In this document: piece by piece, positions 11,457 through 23,785 of the stretch
Layout: each line of letters opens with the position of its first letter
How positions within the stretch are numbered: position 1 is the stretch's first letter
Assembly (NCBI RefSeq): GCF_020080835.1
Contig: NC_058162.1
Span: 15,410,122 to 15,474,121, forward strand
Length of the DNA stretch: 64,000 nucleotides
From: Cotesia glomerata
Lineage: Eukaryota > Arthropoda > Insecta > Hymenoptera > Braconidae
Reading direction: 5' to 3'
The notes under the pieces: generated by a model
Told to the model about the DNA's origin: nothing
Seen by the model: the letters and a program-made list of their open reading frames with translations, nothing else
Database searches by the model: none
Made by a program: the position numbers and the translations under genes

Positions 11457-14043
11457 AACGGGGATCCGCCGCTCTCTTGGTCGCCTCTTAATTTATTTAA
11501 GGCGCCACTGGATTTTTCCCACAGTATCCAGAAACTGGCCCAGAACATGGAGTGAACACTCAGGGTCGTAAGAGATCGTCAGAAAGGAAACAGAAATTAT
11601 AACAAGAAATTCATTTTTTTCAATCCATTTTATTTAACCAACCCTTAATACACAATAAAACCCCTTACAAAATATCAAAACAACTTAATCCCGACGATAT
11701 CCTCTTATGGAGCGTCCCATCACGGTTTCTATCATAGTGTCTATTCCCGAACAGTACCCTCATATGGAGCGTCTATACCGCGGTTTCTATCTTACTACCG
11801 TTGTACCCCAAATCCGGCGTCTATACAACGGCTTCTAAGTGCGCCCAGGAAGCAGAGGAGGATACCATGAATCCCTAGGCTATACTGCAATAATATTTTC
11901 TATTCCACACACACCCACAATATTTATTTAAAATACTTATGCCTATTGCACCCCCGACCCGGGCGTCTATGCAAAGGACTCTAAGTGTGCCCAGGAAGCA
12001 GAGGAGGATACCATGAATCCCTAGGCAACACTACAATACTTAACACTAACCCACCCACACTATTAATTAAATTTCCAAACACACTAAATATTTCCCCGGA
12101 TTTTACAGATTAAAATTTATATATTTATTTTCCAATTTAACAAAATTAATTTCCCAAAATTAAATGAAATCCGATTCAATACCTAGATCCATTTATTCCA
12201 TTCATTAATTTGCTAAATCCGAGTTCCTAACTTGTTTCATAAATCCTAATCCAATTCCAAATTTCAAATTAAAATCATTAACTAATTTATTGCCGTGGTC
12301 TTAATAATACAACAATAAATATTTAATTACAAGAGGTCTTCGTATCTTGAATTAATAGATTAAAATCTAATGACAGAGGTCTTAATAATCTGCCAACAAT
12401 GTTGGTTAAATCCGAGATTTACGAAATTTTATTCTTATTGAACTTATTTAATTTATTTTATAAGTTGTTGTGTTAAATTATTTTACTTTGGATAATTTAT
12501 TTTACCAGAATTTGTCAATTATTTATTTGGTTGTTCTCCGAATATTTCTAATTTGTGTCCAGATTATTTTATTTAATTAAGAACTTAATTTGTTATCAAC
12601 TAAAATTCATCAATTGATTTTATGTAATTAATTTTTACTAAACTGTTTTACTTGTCATTCAATAATCGAGTTTTATTTTCTCTACATTATTTTATTTTAC
12701 GTTCTATTGTGTTGCACGAAAAACTTAGCATTTATTTTATTTTATTTTATTCGAGGATTATTTTCTGCCTAGCAACACAGTACGATTTTAGTCTTGACCT
12801 TGAGTGTCCTCTACCCAGCGCTTCACGTGGGACAAGATGGCTGACGCTCTCGCTCGGTCTTGCGTCTCTGTCGCAAGTTTGTGGTGTAATTTTTTTTCTC
12901 TGACGAATTTTTACAAGTTTTATTTTCTACTTTTAATTAACAAATTTACACGAACAATATTCTAGCAATTTTGACTGATTCTAAATTTATTGCAAATGAT
13001 TTTATTTTAAACAATTAAATTTTATTATAAATTACTTTCCCGAATTTAATAAATTTTACTTCAAATGACTTTTACTAAAGTTCCTCTAAAACATTTTACT
13101 GATTTTATTTTAAGCAATTAATTAAATAAATCCGACCAACTCGATTATCAACGACATTTTGTTCTACATGGCACCGAAGTCATGAAATGACCAACCGAAA
13201 TTATTCCTGGTAAAGTCAGTCCAAACTCTGCCTACGTAGTTAATTAACAATCCGAAATAATTCCTGGTTTTGTTAATTAATTATTTAGTAATTATTCCTG
13301 GCTTGCTTTTAACTTCATTTTTAATTTTATTCTGGACTTTTCTTAATTTCATTCTGAATTTTATTTTAAAGAAATTCTTAATAACCTCCTAAAGAATATT
13401 CTAAACAATATTTTAAATAATTCTTTAAATAATATCCCAAATAATATTCCAAGTAAATTCTAATAAATAAATTTCAATATAATAATTAAGTAAATTCTAC
13501 GATATAATACTTAAACTAATGATTGTGACCGAACGTGAAATGGCGATGACCTTCAGCCGACTTCAATGCCTGGCTGATACCGCACCACCAAGATATTATT
13601 GAGACATTTTATTTGTACCTGGAGTTTTCCTTTACGACGCTAATGAACTCCCTCGAGGAGCTACAACTTCCTGTCGTGTTGCTGGTACAAGTCCCTCTTT
13701 GGTGGATGAATCTACTTGGCGGCGAGACCCAGGTCACCGTCACTCGTTCCTCGAATACTTTACAAAATCTGTGCTTTGATGTTTGTTAACTTTTGTGCGA
13801 CCGTTAGATTTGACTGTTCGGTCACAATGAATCTTCTGAGCTTTGTCGGTACGTTTCTTTCTTCGCTCCGTCTCCCCCACTCACTCTCCTCGCCGACGTT
13901 TCCCTCTCAGGGACTTACTCACTAATTTATAGCTAGAGGCGCGAGTACTTCGGAGTACAGCGCTCTGGGGGATCAGTCAATAACTAACTCACGCGGATTG
14001 GAGACCTTCTCTGGGTAAAGAAGGCCCCGTGTACTCCGTTACA
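11454..14043. mobile_element. Solo LTR (2.59 kb) inserted in the transposase gene
   Basis: The insert begins TGAAACGG and ends CCGTTACA, so it has TG...CA ends with short imperfect inverted termini. It is flanked by a 4-bp direct repeat aaat (11450-11453 and 14044-14047). No second LTR and no retroviral-type genes lie inside, so it reads as a solo LTR left by recombination, or a non-coding LTR-type element. The 4-bp duplication suits Gypsy or BEL groups. It holds a local duplication of about 140 bp (gcccaggaagcagaggagga at about 11845 and 11987). Confidence 0.78.
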
Positions 14044-16636
14044 AAATATTGTTGTAATAGATAGAAATGTCTTCACATTTACCTGTTATAGCAGTGTAAA
14101 CGGCCATCCGGAATGTCAAAAGAATATACGGATACCTGTTAGCATCCAAAATTATAGATATGAAATCTTAAATACCGATGAATTTGAAAATCCGTCAACA
14201 TCAAAACCAGAATTAATTGATCTGACCGACCTTACGGAATTGTGGATTGAATCTAGTCAAAAACCAGATGGTTTTGTACGTTCTGTTGGTATGCCTTTGA
14301 CGGTCGTGATGTACACAAAACAACAGCTGAAAGTAGTGGACAATGCATGCACACCAAATATTGTACACCTTGATGCCACTGGTTCTTATGTAAGACCAAT
14401 TCAGGGCTTAAAAGAGAAATACATTTTTTATTATGCTTTAGTGTATCGTGCGTCAATTTCAACTGTACCTTTATGTGAGATGATTACGTCAGAACATGAT
14501 ATTACAAGTCTATCAAATTTTCTCAAGGAATACAGAGCATTTGTATTCTCAATAGAACACAAGTGGCCATATTTTGATGCGATAGTTGTAGATTGGAGCT
14601 GGGCATCAATGCACAGTATATTAAAAGAATGGAATAATACCAATATTAATGCTTACCTGGACGATGCATACTTATACTTAACGAAAGGTATTCGTATGCC
14701 ACCGGTGACTTTGTTATTGAGTTGCTGCACTCATGTCATGCATCGTGTTTCAAGAACAGTAGATAGTGATTTTCCAAAATTGCAACATAATAAAGGATTA
14801 GTGATGGAAATTATGGGATTAATGATAATGACTCGAAAGCTTGAAGAAATGGACACACTGTTTGCTTTTATTTGCGATGTGTTTCTGGAGAAAGATCGAG
14901 GTAAATGTAAAGAACGCATCGAAAGTTTTTTAAAGGAAAGAAAAATTGAAAATACAAAAATGGCAAAATTACTAGAAAATTTTGAAGTTCCACAACAAAA
15001 TGATGAAATAGAAATGAGTTGGGGAGAATTCGCACGTCTATTTAAGAAGAATCCAAGTATATGTGCAAAGTCACCATTTTACAGACGTTATTATTTACTT
15101 ATTGAAAAGAAAAAAGACCAGATGTGTTCAGATGCTACTTTAAAAATTACGAACGGTTTATATTGTCCGCAGTTTATACATTATTTACTAACAACATTCA
15201 TGGCGTATTGTCCGTTGTGGACTGCAATGATGATGGATTTGTTCGATCGAGAAATTTCACGGATTTCGAATGTTTACGCAGAATCCCATATGAGAACATT
15301 TAAATATTGGGTTTTAGAAAATAAAAAACGTTGGCCAATTGGAAAAGTATGTCGGAAGTTGCAAGAGAATAATGAAAATCTTGTAAAGGAAAATACTTTA
15401 AGCAAGTGTGAATTGGGTAAGAAATTAAAAGGTACTCAGTATGACCTATATCGTAAAATTACAGAGTATTCTTTAGATGGATTGATATGGAATCGTAAGG
15501 TTATAAGTGATGATAATGCAGAAAGAAAAGTAAGAAAACGAAAAATTAGACATATGGATGGGAAAAAGATTCTAAAATTAACAGAAAGCCCAGAAGAAAC
15601 GGAAAAGATAAGTACTCTCCAGAAGAAAGTCAAAGCTACAAAAGAAAACAAGCAGCAAAAGAAATTTGCAGCAAACGATTTATCAATTGAGAATTCAGAA
15701 CTACATAAATTGTTGTTATTAAAAAATGGTTTAGTAAATGATGTGAATTATTATGCCAACACGAAGTCTCTCATTATCGTAATTGCTTATTACTACCCTA
15801 CAACTGAAAACTTCATATTGAAGAAAGAAATGACTATGAATGGCAAACAACTTAGAAATTTATTATATAGGAGAGGATCCGTTGACGCTGAAACTATTGA
15901 CATATTTGCTGCTATGAACGCTGACAAAAGTACAAATGTATTTTACTTATCAGCTGAAGTAGCTAGCGTAGTGATGAAAAGTAAAAGAGAAAGTAATAAA
16001 CAAGTTCATGAAAAATATTACACTAAAAATAATAACTCTTGTGGAACTATTCTTATACCGTATTGTGAACAAGAACACTGGATACTACTGGTAGTTAGCG
16101 AAACAGAAAAATCGATCGAAATCCTAGACCCGTACAATAGAGTAAAAGATCCGACGAAAATAACAAATGCACTAACAAGTTCCATTAACAAATGTAATCG
16201 TCAATTGAACATAAAATCTATGATAGCAGCAAATTGGATTGTTAAGATTCCACGAGATCGACCTCTTCAGAAACTGACTGATAAATTTAACTCTGCAGTT
16301 TATATAATGTACTATGCACAATGTATTGGACAAAATCTGGAGATGAATGAAAGCTTAGATCCCGAAAAATATCGAGAAACAATTATACACTTCATTATGG
16401 AGCATTCATTGGGCTTAGAGGATAAATGCTTATATTGCTTTCAGACGATTGATACGGAAAAGCATATTGTTTGCATTATGTGCCACAGACAAGTTCATAA
16501 CAAATGCCGAAGGCTTGATGGAATGGATACAGAAGATGAAGAAAAAGTTGAGTATTATGAACCACCGAAGAAGAAGATTTGTTCAAAAAATAAAGGAGAA
16601 AACTATAAATGTAGACTATGCCGAAGATACAAGTAA
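14044..16636 (+). pseudogene. MULE/NOF-type transposase, catalytic part with Ulp1-like domain and PHD-like finger
   Basis: Open without a stop from the LTR junction to 16636. The DDE-type core is suggested by HLDATG (Asp codon 14372-14374), FDAIVVDWSW (Asp 14591-14593) and a CCTHVMH motif (about 14722-14742), the C..H insertion typical of MULEs. A Lys-rich linker follows (about 15500-15660). Next is a Ulp1/C48-like domain with EHW (about 16072) and ILDPY (about 16130), but the expected catalytic Cys position reads Ser (NSAVY, codon 16292-16294). The end carries a C4HC3 PHD-like finger: CLYC, CIMC, HNKC, CRLC. Ulp1 domains occur in several MULE lineages. The role would be cutting and joining at the long inverted repeats. 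An aataaa lies soon after the stop. Confidence 0.75.
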
Positions 16637-16760
16637 TTCTAGATGGAAATTTAAGTAAATTTATAGAACTATAGATAATAAAAACAATAAAAAATGACAA
16701 ACTACACCGAAAGTGCCACCTCACCAATGACTGTAACATGCAACATGGTCCAGGAATAGA

Positions 16761-19655
16761 AATTCGAGATCAAGACGACGATTCGTGCTCAGAATGGATA
16801 TTCGAGCGTTAATAAGTGATTTCAGCAAACAAAGGCAATTCGAGCTCATAACCAAAATTCAAGCTCACGACACAATTCCGAGTTCATGATTGAAATACGA
16901 GTTCATGAGTAAAATTCGAACTCATGACTGAAATTCGAGACCGAGTATCTACTACAATGGTGTAAGTCATTAAAATAATATCTATATGGCATACAAGAGA
17001 GAAGGGGAGAGCGGAACACATTCTAGTAATTAATGATGAAGTATCGGACCAAATATAAATTTTTCATGAGTAATTAACGAAAGAAATAAAAGTATAAAGT
17101 ATAAATTAAAGCTGGATAGTAAATTTTCGTTAAGATTAAATAAACAAGTAAAATGAAGTTCTAGAAATCGTGAAAATTTTGTATAACGTCTTATACTTCA
17201 TCATGACTAGATAAAACGATAGCCTCCACGTGGCGTGTTCTGGGCAACAGTATGAGTACTTGATAATGAATATAAGTAAAGATAAATGCGGTTACTAAGT
17301 ATTAAAAATTCGTATGAAAATGAAATGATTATTTAAAATGTAAATAAAACGTAATTGAATTTATTATGGTTGTGAAAATAATCAAATACTAATACTGGCT
17401 AATATCGACGAACGAAAGGGTTAATAACAATAATAGAAAATGTAATTAGAAATAATTGTAAGGAAAATAAAGAAGAAACACCCTGAAATGATGTAAAGTA
17501 AAACTTATAAAATACGATCATGAAAATGAAATAGCTTTAAAATATTATGTTTCATGACCTTGTATAAAAATTGTGATAGTATGTTTCATTGTTTTATATA
17601 ATATAATAATAATATTGTTATTGTTATTTTTAATCATAAGCTAGATGCACCATTAAGATTAAGAATATTGTAACTTTTTGTAACCTGGTTATTGGCCTTG
17701 TGCTAATGATTTTTTTAATAAAAAGAATAAAATAAAATAACATGACATAAAGAATGTTCACGTGATTTTTAAATTAAAGATTAAAATATTATCATCAGCT
17801 TTACTGTAGACATGATAATTTTCATTTTAATAAAACTGGAGTTAAGAGTAGTTCCAGGGTTCTTGGACAGTCAAACTTCTCTCAATTTAGTGCAAAGTCA
17901 CCACTTGTAAGGCTATTACTTGGTGTCTATGGGGTCGATCGATCGATTAAGGCTATGGAAATCTTTATAAGAGTATACTCTATAAATTCCATGAGATTTT
18001 TTCCTTAATCTCCAGTAGACACCGAGAAATAAATTTAAAAAACTCAATTTCTGTCAATTTAGTCAAAAGTCACCACTTACAGGGCTTTTACTCGGTGTCT
18101 ATGGGGTCGATCGATCTATTAAAGCTATGGAAATCTTTCTGAGAGTGTACTCTGAGATTTTCATGAGTTTTTTTCCTTAATCTCCAGTGGACACCGAGAA
18201 ATGAATTTTGAACTGTCAAATTTTTATCATTTTAGTAAAAAACGCCCTTCGTGGAGCTTTTACTCGGTGTCTATGGGGTCGATCGATCGATTAAGGCTAT
18301 GGAAATCTTTATAAGAGTATACTCTATGAATTCCATGAGTTTTTTTCCTTAATCTCAAGTGGACACCGAAAAATAAATTTTTAACTGTCAAATTTCTATC
18401 ATTTTAGTAAAAAACGCCCTTTATGGAGCTTTTACTCGGTGTCTATGGGGTCGATCGATCTATTAAGGCTATGGAAATCTTTATAAGAGTATACCCTATG
18501 ATTTCCATGCGTTTTTTTCCTTAATCTTCGGTCGACACCCAGACATGAATTTTTAACTCTCAAATTTTTGTCATTTCAGTAAAAAAACGCCCTGTGAGGG
18601 GCTTTTACTCGGTGTCTATGGGGTTGATCGATCGATTAAGGCTATGGAAATCTTTCTTAGAGAGAACTCTATGATTTCCATGAGTTTTTTTCCTTAATCT
18701 CCAGTAGACACCGAAAAATAAATTTTTAACTGTCAAATTTCTATGAATTTAGTCAAAAAAACGCCCTTTATGGGGCTTTCACTCGGTGTCTATGGGGTCG
18801 ATCGATCTATTAAGGCTATGGAAATCTTTATAAGAGTATACTCTATGATTTCCATGAGTTTTTTTCCTTAATCTTTGGTCGACACCGAGACATGAATTTT
18901 TAACTCTCAAATTTTTCTCATTTCAGTAAAAAAACGCCCTTTGTGGGGCTTTTACTCGGTGTCTATGGGGTCGATCGATCGATTAAGGCTGTGGAAATAT
19001 TTCTTAGAGTGTATTCTGAGATTTTCATGAGTTTTTTTCCTTAATCTCCAGTGGACACCGAGAAATGAATGTTTAACTGTCAAATTTCTATGAATTTAGT
19101 CAAAAAACGCCTTTTATGGGGCTTTCACTCGGTGTCTATGGGGTCTATCGATCTATTAAGGCTATGGAAATCTTTATAAGAGTATACTCTATGATTTCCA
19201 TGAGTTTTTATCCTTAATCTTTGGTCGACACCGAGACATGAATTTTTAACTCTCAAATTTTTGTCATTTCAGTAAAAAACGCCCTGTGTGGGGCTTTTAC
19301 TCGGTGTCTATGGGGTCGATCGATCGATTAAGGCTGTGGAAATATTTCTTAGAGTGTATTCTGAGATTTTCATGAGTTTTTTTCCTTAATCTCCAGTGGA
19401 CACCGAGAAATGAATTTTTAACTGTCAAATTTCTATCATTTTAGTAAAAAACGCCCTATATGGAGATTTTACTCGGTGTCTATGGGGTCGATCGATCAAT
19501 TAAAGCTATGGTAATCTTTATAAGAGTACACTCTATGATTTCCACTGATTGTTTTTCCTTAATCTACTGTGGACACCGAGACATGAATTTTTCACTGTCA
19601 AATTTTTGTCATTTCAGTAAAAAAACGCTCTTTATGGGGCTGTTACTCGGTGTCA
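16761..19655. repeat. Right terminal inverted repeat of Foldback-like element
   Basis: Reverse complement of the left arm. The inner single-copy part is 16761-17870. It is followed by an array with unit landmarks (ggtgtctatggggtcgatcg) near 17922, 18093, 18264, 18438, 18610, 18783, 18956, 19128, 19300 and 19473, giving ten full units at about 170-bp spacing and a broken eleventh at about 19640. The homologous stretch is longer than on the left because it has more units. The outer boundary is taken where the unit pattern breaks into a different tandem array. Confidence 0.88.
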
Positions 19656-20315
19656 ATAGGTCTGAGGGGGTTGATGATTTTTTTAAGGCTTTATAGGTTT
19701 GAAATGAAGAAGCTCATAAAAATCAGCTTGCCAACCCAATTAGCCGAGGCCATACGAATTTTTTAACATTGGGGTGGGTGTTAGTGGTTGTTCCGGAGGT
19801 CCTAGGGGGTTGATGATTTTTTTAAGGCTTTATAGGTTTGAAATGAAGAAGCTCATAAAAATCAGCTTGCTAACCCAATTAGCCGAGGCCATACGAATTT
19901 TTTAACATTGGGGTGGGTTTTAGGGTTTGTTCCGGAAGTCCTAGGGGGTTGATGATTTTTTTTAGGCTTTATAGGTTTGAAATGAAGAAGCTTATAAAAA
20001 ATCAGCTTGCTAATCCAATTAGCCTAGGCTATACGAATTTTTATAACATAAGGGTGGGTGTTAGGGGTTGTTCCGGAGGTCCTAGGGGGTTGATGATTTT
20101 TTTAAGGTCTTATAGGTTTGAAATGAAGAAGCTCATAAAAAATCAGCTTGCTAACCCAATTAGCCTAGGCCATACGAATTTTTATAACATAAGGGTGGGT
20201 GTTAGAGGTTGTTCCGGAGGTCTTAGAGGGTTGATGATTTTTTTGTAGCTTTCTAGGTTGAAAATGTAGAAGCTCACCAAAAATCAGCTTGCTAACCCGA
20301 TCTAGTGATCTTATA
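19650..20315. repeat. Tandem array, five units of about 140 bp
   Basis: Units start near 19671, 19810, 19948, 20089 and 20230 at the phrase gttgatgattttttt and share ataggtttgaaatgaagaag, atcagcttgctaacccaatt and ggggtgggtgttaggggttg. The array begins exactly where the outer units of the right inverted repeat break off. A chance open frame of 111 codons crosses it because the unit length permits read-through; I do not regard it as a gene. It may be part of the Foldback end or a separate satellite. Confidence 0.88.
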
Positions 20316-20603
20316 TGTAAAAAATACTATTTTTTTTACGAACGTTCGGAATCTCAGGTACATAAATTTTGCTAATGTTAGTTTAGTATTTTTTCGAAGC
20401 TTAAATACTTCATGTAGTGTAATAATAATTAGCTTACTGGTTTAATTAAGAAACCGATTTAAATTAGATAAACATGATACTCTAGCTGTATTGAAAGACA
20501 TTGTCAAAGTAATTATTGTGTTTGTTCTGTGTTCATCAATTAAATAATATTAATAAATTATCTAAACATATTATAACACCTTATATAAACTTTAATTTTT
20601 TTT
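20316..20603. other. AT-rich spacer
   Basis: Nothing recognisable on either strand. Confidence 0.4.
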
Positions 20604-21350
20604 TGTCAGGACTAAAAATAGCACTTGTTCGGTGAACAAGGCCCAGTAGCGATTAACTCGCTCCTGGGGGACACCCAAATTCAAGAGACGCACCTGTCCA
20701 CCGCTAGTTCCCGCAAAAATCGAATCGCCAATAGAAAATCAGCCTCTCGATCACGTCATGAATCGACCGCTTTATTGGCTGATCGCTCCCACTAGACATG
20801 CGCAATAGCCTTCTTCCCCAACTCAACGAGGAAGAAGACGGACTATTGTTATTATCTTTCGCTTCTACGCTTTCGCTGCATCAAGTCGCCATTAGTATTT
20901 CTTTACTTTCGCTTTTTGTTAATAAACCGCATTTTGCTAATTTTATAATTTAAACCGCTTAAATTAACCGCTAATAATTCGCTTTAGTTTGTTATAGGTA
21001 ATTTGTGTTAACAGTGCATTTATTTCACCGCTTTTTCAGTGCCGGCAAAGTGTTCAACCACGTGTCAACCGGCTTCGCTTTTGCAAACCACGCTGTAATT
21101 TACAAATCCGCTTTTATCTTAACAATCCGCTATTAAAAATATTAAATATTGAGTGTAATTAATGTAAATAAATTACTAGTGTTATTTTTGATAATAAATT
21201 ACGCGTTTTAATTGAGATATCCAACACTAAACTTGATCCCCGCTTTTCCGCTCTTTCTGTAATTATTCAGCACTCAATATCAGGATCTGAATTTTGTTCT
21301 TCAGTTTATTGATCAGATTTATAGTCATACGTCATGTTATTGCATTATTT
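20604..21350 (+). mobile_element. Possible solo LTR, ends uncertain
   Basis: A GC-richer island starting tgtcaggactaaaaatagca after a T-run, with several aataaa-like signals (about 20930 and 21170) and TTCGCTTT-rich phrases, looks like an LTR next to AT-rich DNA. I cannot find a matching terminus or a clean target duplication, so both ends and the class are unsure. Confidence 0.3.
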
Positions 21351-21462
21351 ATATTAAATAAATATAAATTAATTTTCAACACCTTAGTTGCAAATACTTT
21401 ATTATTCTTAATCTATTTTTAATTAAAAAAAAATTAATTATTAATAAACGGAAGAAATATTC

Positions 21463-21466
<4 letters not shown>

Positions 21467-21536
<70 letters not shown>

Positions 21537-21550
21537 ATATATATATATAA
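21467..21550. repeat. (AT)n microsatellite
   Basis: Almost pure AT dinucleotides. No inserted element is seen in it, unlike the CA tracts. Confidence 0.95.
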
Positions 21551-22240
21551 ATATCGTCAAGTAGAATAAATACTTTAAGATTTAAATAGACTATCAAATT
21601 TTATCCTGTAGTTACTAACACAACGTTTATCTATTCATTTTTTCTTTATCGACAATTTGAATTATCCCGCGAGTAATGGAGTAAAGCTGTTATTGAGTTG
21701 TCTTGTCATTGAATAAACGCGTTGGACGATTGGAGTAAAGTTGTATTTGAGTATAGGTATCTCTGCGTACAGCTGTAATTCCTTGGTCAGAGTACAGAAG
21801 TTTTGAGTTAAGCTGTATCAGTGCCATCCATGTTTGTGGCATAGCAGAGATAGAAAAAATGACTGTGTGAAGAAAAAATGGTCAACAAGTGCGAAATTCA
21901 ATCTAAGTACTCATAATGTTATACGAGCACCATTGATTCCGCCTTCAAAATAACTGCTACTACCACTTCACATCAATAACCTTACATGCTGTTTTTTACA
22001 AATTTCAAAATTTTTTCTATTTTTCAATTCTAAGATTATATTACATCCATTAAAATGTACCCAAGTCATTAACAATCGTGTTTAATAGATTTTTTCTCAT
22101 ATTTATAACTGCAATTTTACCGATTTTTTTGGTTTTTCGAGATTTTTTTTTCATTTTCAAATGTTAATGGGATAAGATTTCACGTTCAAATTCAGTGGAA
22201 TAAAATACAAAAACATCATACTCAATCTGAATTCAAAAAA
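21551..22240. other. Spacer without recognised genes
   Basis: No supported open frame. Near 22120-22220 a T-rich stretch followed by cacgttcaaattcagtggaataaaatac resembles the diverged repeat near 42700-42960. Confidence 0.4.
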
Positions 22241-22889
22241 TTAAGAAAACGGTTGACCCTGAAAGTCATCCCTGCAACTTCCCGCTAATTCTATACTTAA
22301 GTACTCCAAATTGCACTTATTACGTTTGTGAGGTCTTCGAGCTCAAAAATTTAATTTATGTGTCATTTTGAGCTTTTCGAGCTCAAAAATCTGGTAGAAA
22401 TTTAATGAAACACTATTTTTTGAATTTTCAGACTGCCATAACTTTTGAATAAATAAACCAATTTTCACACGGTTGGCGGCATTTAACGCAGTTTTTTAAG
22501 CCTCATGAAAAATTTTTTCATGAAGATTGGATTGATCGAACCAGAAATTTCGTTTTTCCGAAAAAACCCTTTTTTCGGTTTTCTTTCCTTGACGATGTCT
22601 CTTGAACGAATCAACCGATTTTGACCAGATTAGCGGTGATCAACGTGGTTTTTCAAGGTTGAGAGCTGATTAGTTTTTAAAGTTGATTGATGAAGCCGTT
22701 TAAAAGTTATTCCAAAAAAACCACTTTGAAAAAATTTTTTTTCACAGTTTTTTTTAGATTTCTCGAAATCTATTTGTCTGAATCGGTCCAAATCATATTC
22801 AACATCTAAGTTTGGTCAAGCCCTTTCGAATGGCACCAACCGCGATGAGATTGGCCAAACCATTCAAAAGTTATAGAAGGTTTACATAC
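22241..22889 (+). repeat. H repeat copy 2, left arm
   Basis: Starts ttaagaaaacggttgaccct, carries aacttcccgctaa and the gagctc palindromes, and ends aaccattcaaaagttatagaagg before (CA)n. Its partner right arm is about 20 kb away at 42498-42660. Confidence 0.85.

Positions 22890-22891
<2 letters not shown>

Positions 22892-22955
<64 letters not shown>
22892..22955. repeat. (CA)n microsatellite, 5' flank of element B
   Basis: CA tract between the H left arm and the 5' end of element B. Confidence 0.95.
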
Positions 22956-22957
<2 letters not shown>

Positions 22958-23785
22958 GGGAAAGAAGAGATACTGCTACCGGGCGCGTCTCCCCGAGCGG
23001 ATGGGAGAACGCTCGCTGTCCTTGGATGACACTTAATCTCTTAGTTGATGAGGTACAGCGGGTAGGAGCCAAGCCAAATAACCAAACAAAATAAGCTCCC
23101 GTGGACAAAACTCCCCTTTAATGGGTTGGTCACACTAACTGACCTAGCAAGACGATTGGTTCCTGCTGTAACTCACTGGGAGTGTCCGGAACCTGTATCG
23201 TAGTTTCCGACGATGCAGGCCACGGCTGATGTGAGCTTGCTCTGCCGAGGTGAAAGTTGCAGCAGTGGATCAGGAGCCAGCCACTTCGGGCCTTGATCAG
23301 GAAGTACGCAGTGAGTGTTAGAGATCGGAATATTCACCGCTCCGAGCGAGTCTAGTCCGTCCGTGTATTCCGGGACTGGCTAAGTGTCGGCTAGGCCTCA
23401 GGGAACTGGGGTAGAAGTACTATCTTCGAGGGTACACACATTCTTAGTTATGGCAACCCGCTCCACTCCGTACGATGCGCTGGTAAATCAAAAAGTATGA
23501 GTAACTTACAGGAAACAAACAAGAATAGAAACGGGCTTCATGCTCAACAAGCAGCGATTGAAGCAAGCGCTGACATGAAGAGAACGCAAGCGTTGGAGCG
23601 CCTTGAGAAGCTGACCATTTAGCTGCAAGAGTTTGTCCAAACTAAGGTCAATATCCACAAGGAGATAAAGACCAAGACAACCGGTGTAGTCAATGCTCTT
23701 GGAAGATTCAAGAAACTGGACGAGGAATGGCAGTCATCACGACGCCGCATTGAAACTGAAACTGAGACGGAAGAAGCAATGGACA

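Larger units (their letters stand above)
1..19655 (+). mobile_element. Foldback/NOF-like MULE DNA transposon, left end outside window
   Basis: Sequence at 1-2022 returns as its reverse complement at 16761-19655, through both unique inner sequence (for example around 1500-1740 against 17010-17240) and an outer array of about 170-bp tandem units. Between the arms lies a transposase-type gene on the plus strand (10872-16636). Long inverted repeats made of tandem repeats around a MULE-type gene are the hallmark of Foldback (FB-NOF) elements of Drosophila; that family link is inference. Two later insertions sit inside: H repeats with retrotransposon A (3037-9727) and a solo LTR (11454-14043). Without them the visible element is about 10.4 kb. 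No target duplication can be checked because the left end is missing. Confidence 0.8.

Noticed and set aside
19913..20248. 111-codon frame with internal repeats
   Set aside because: It arises because the tandem unit lacks stops in one frame; composition follows the satellite.
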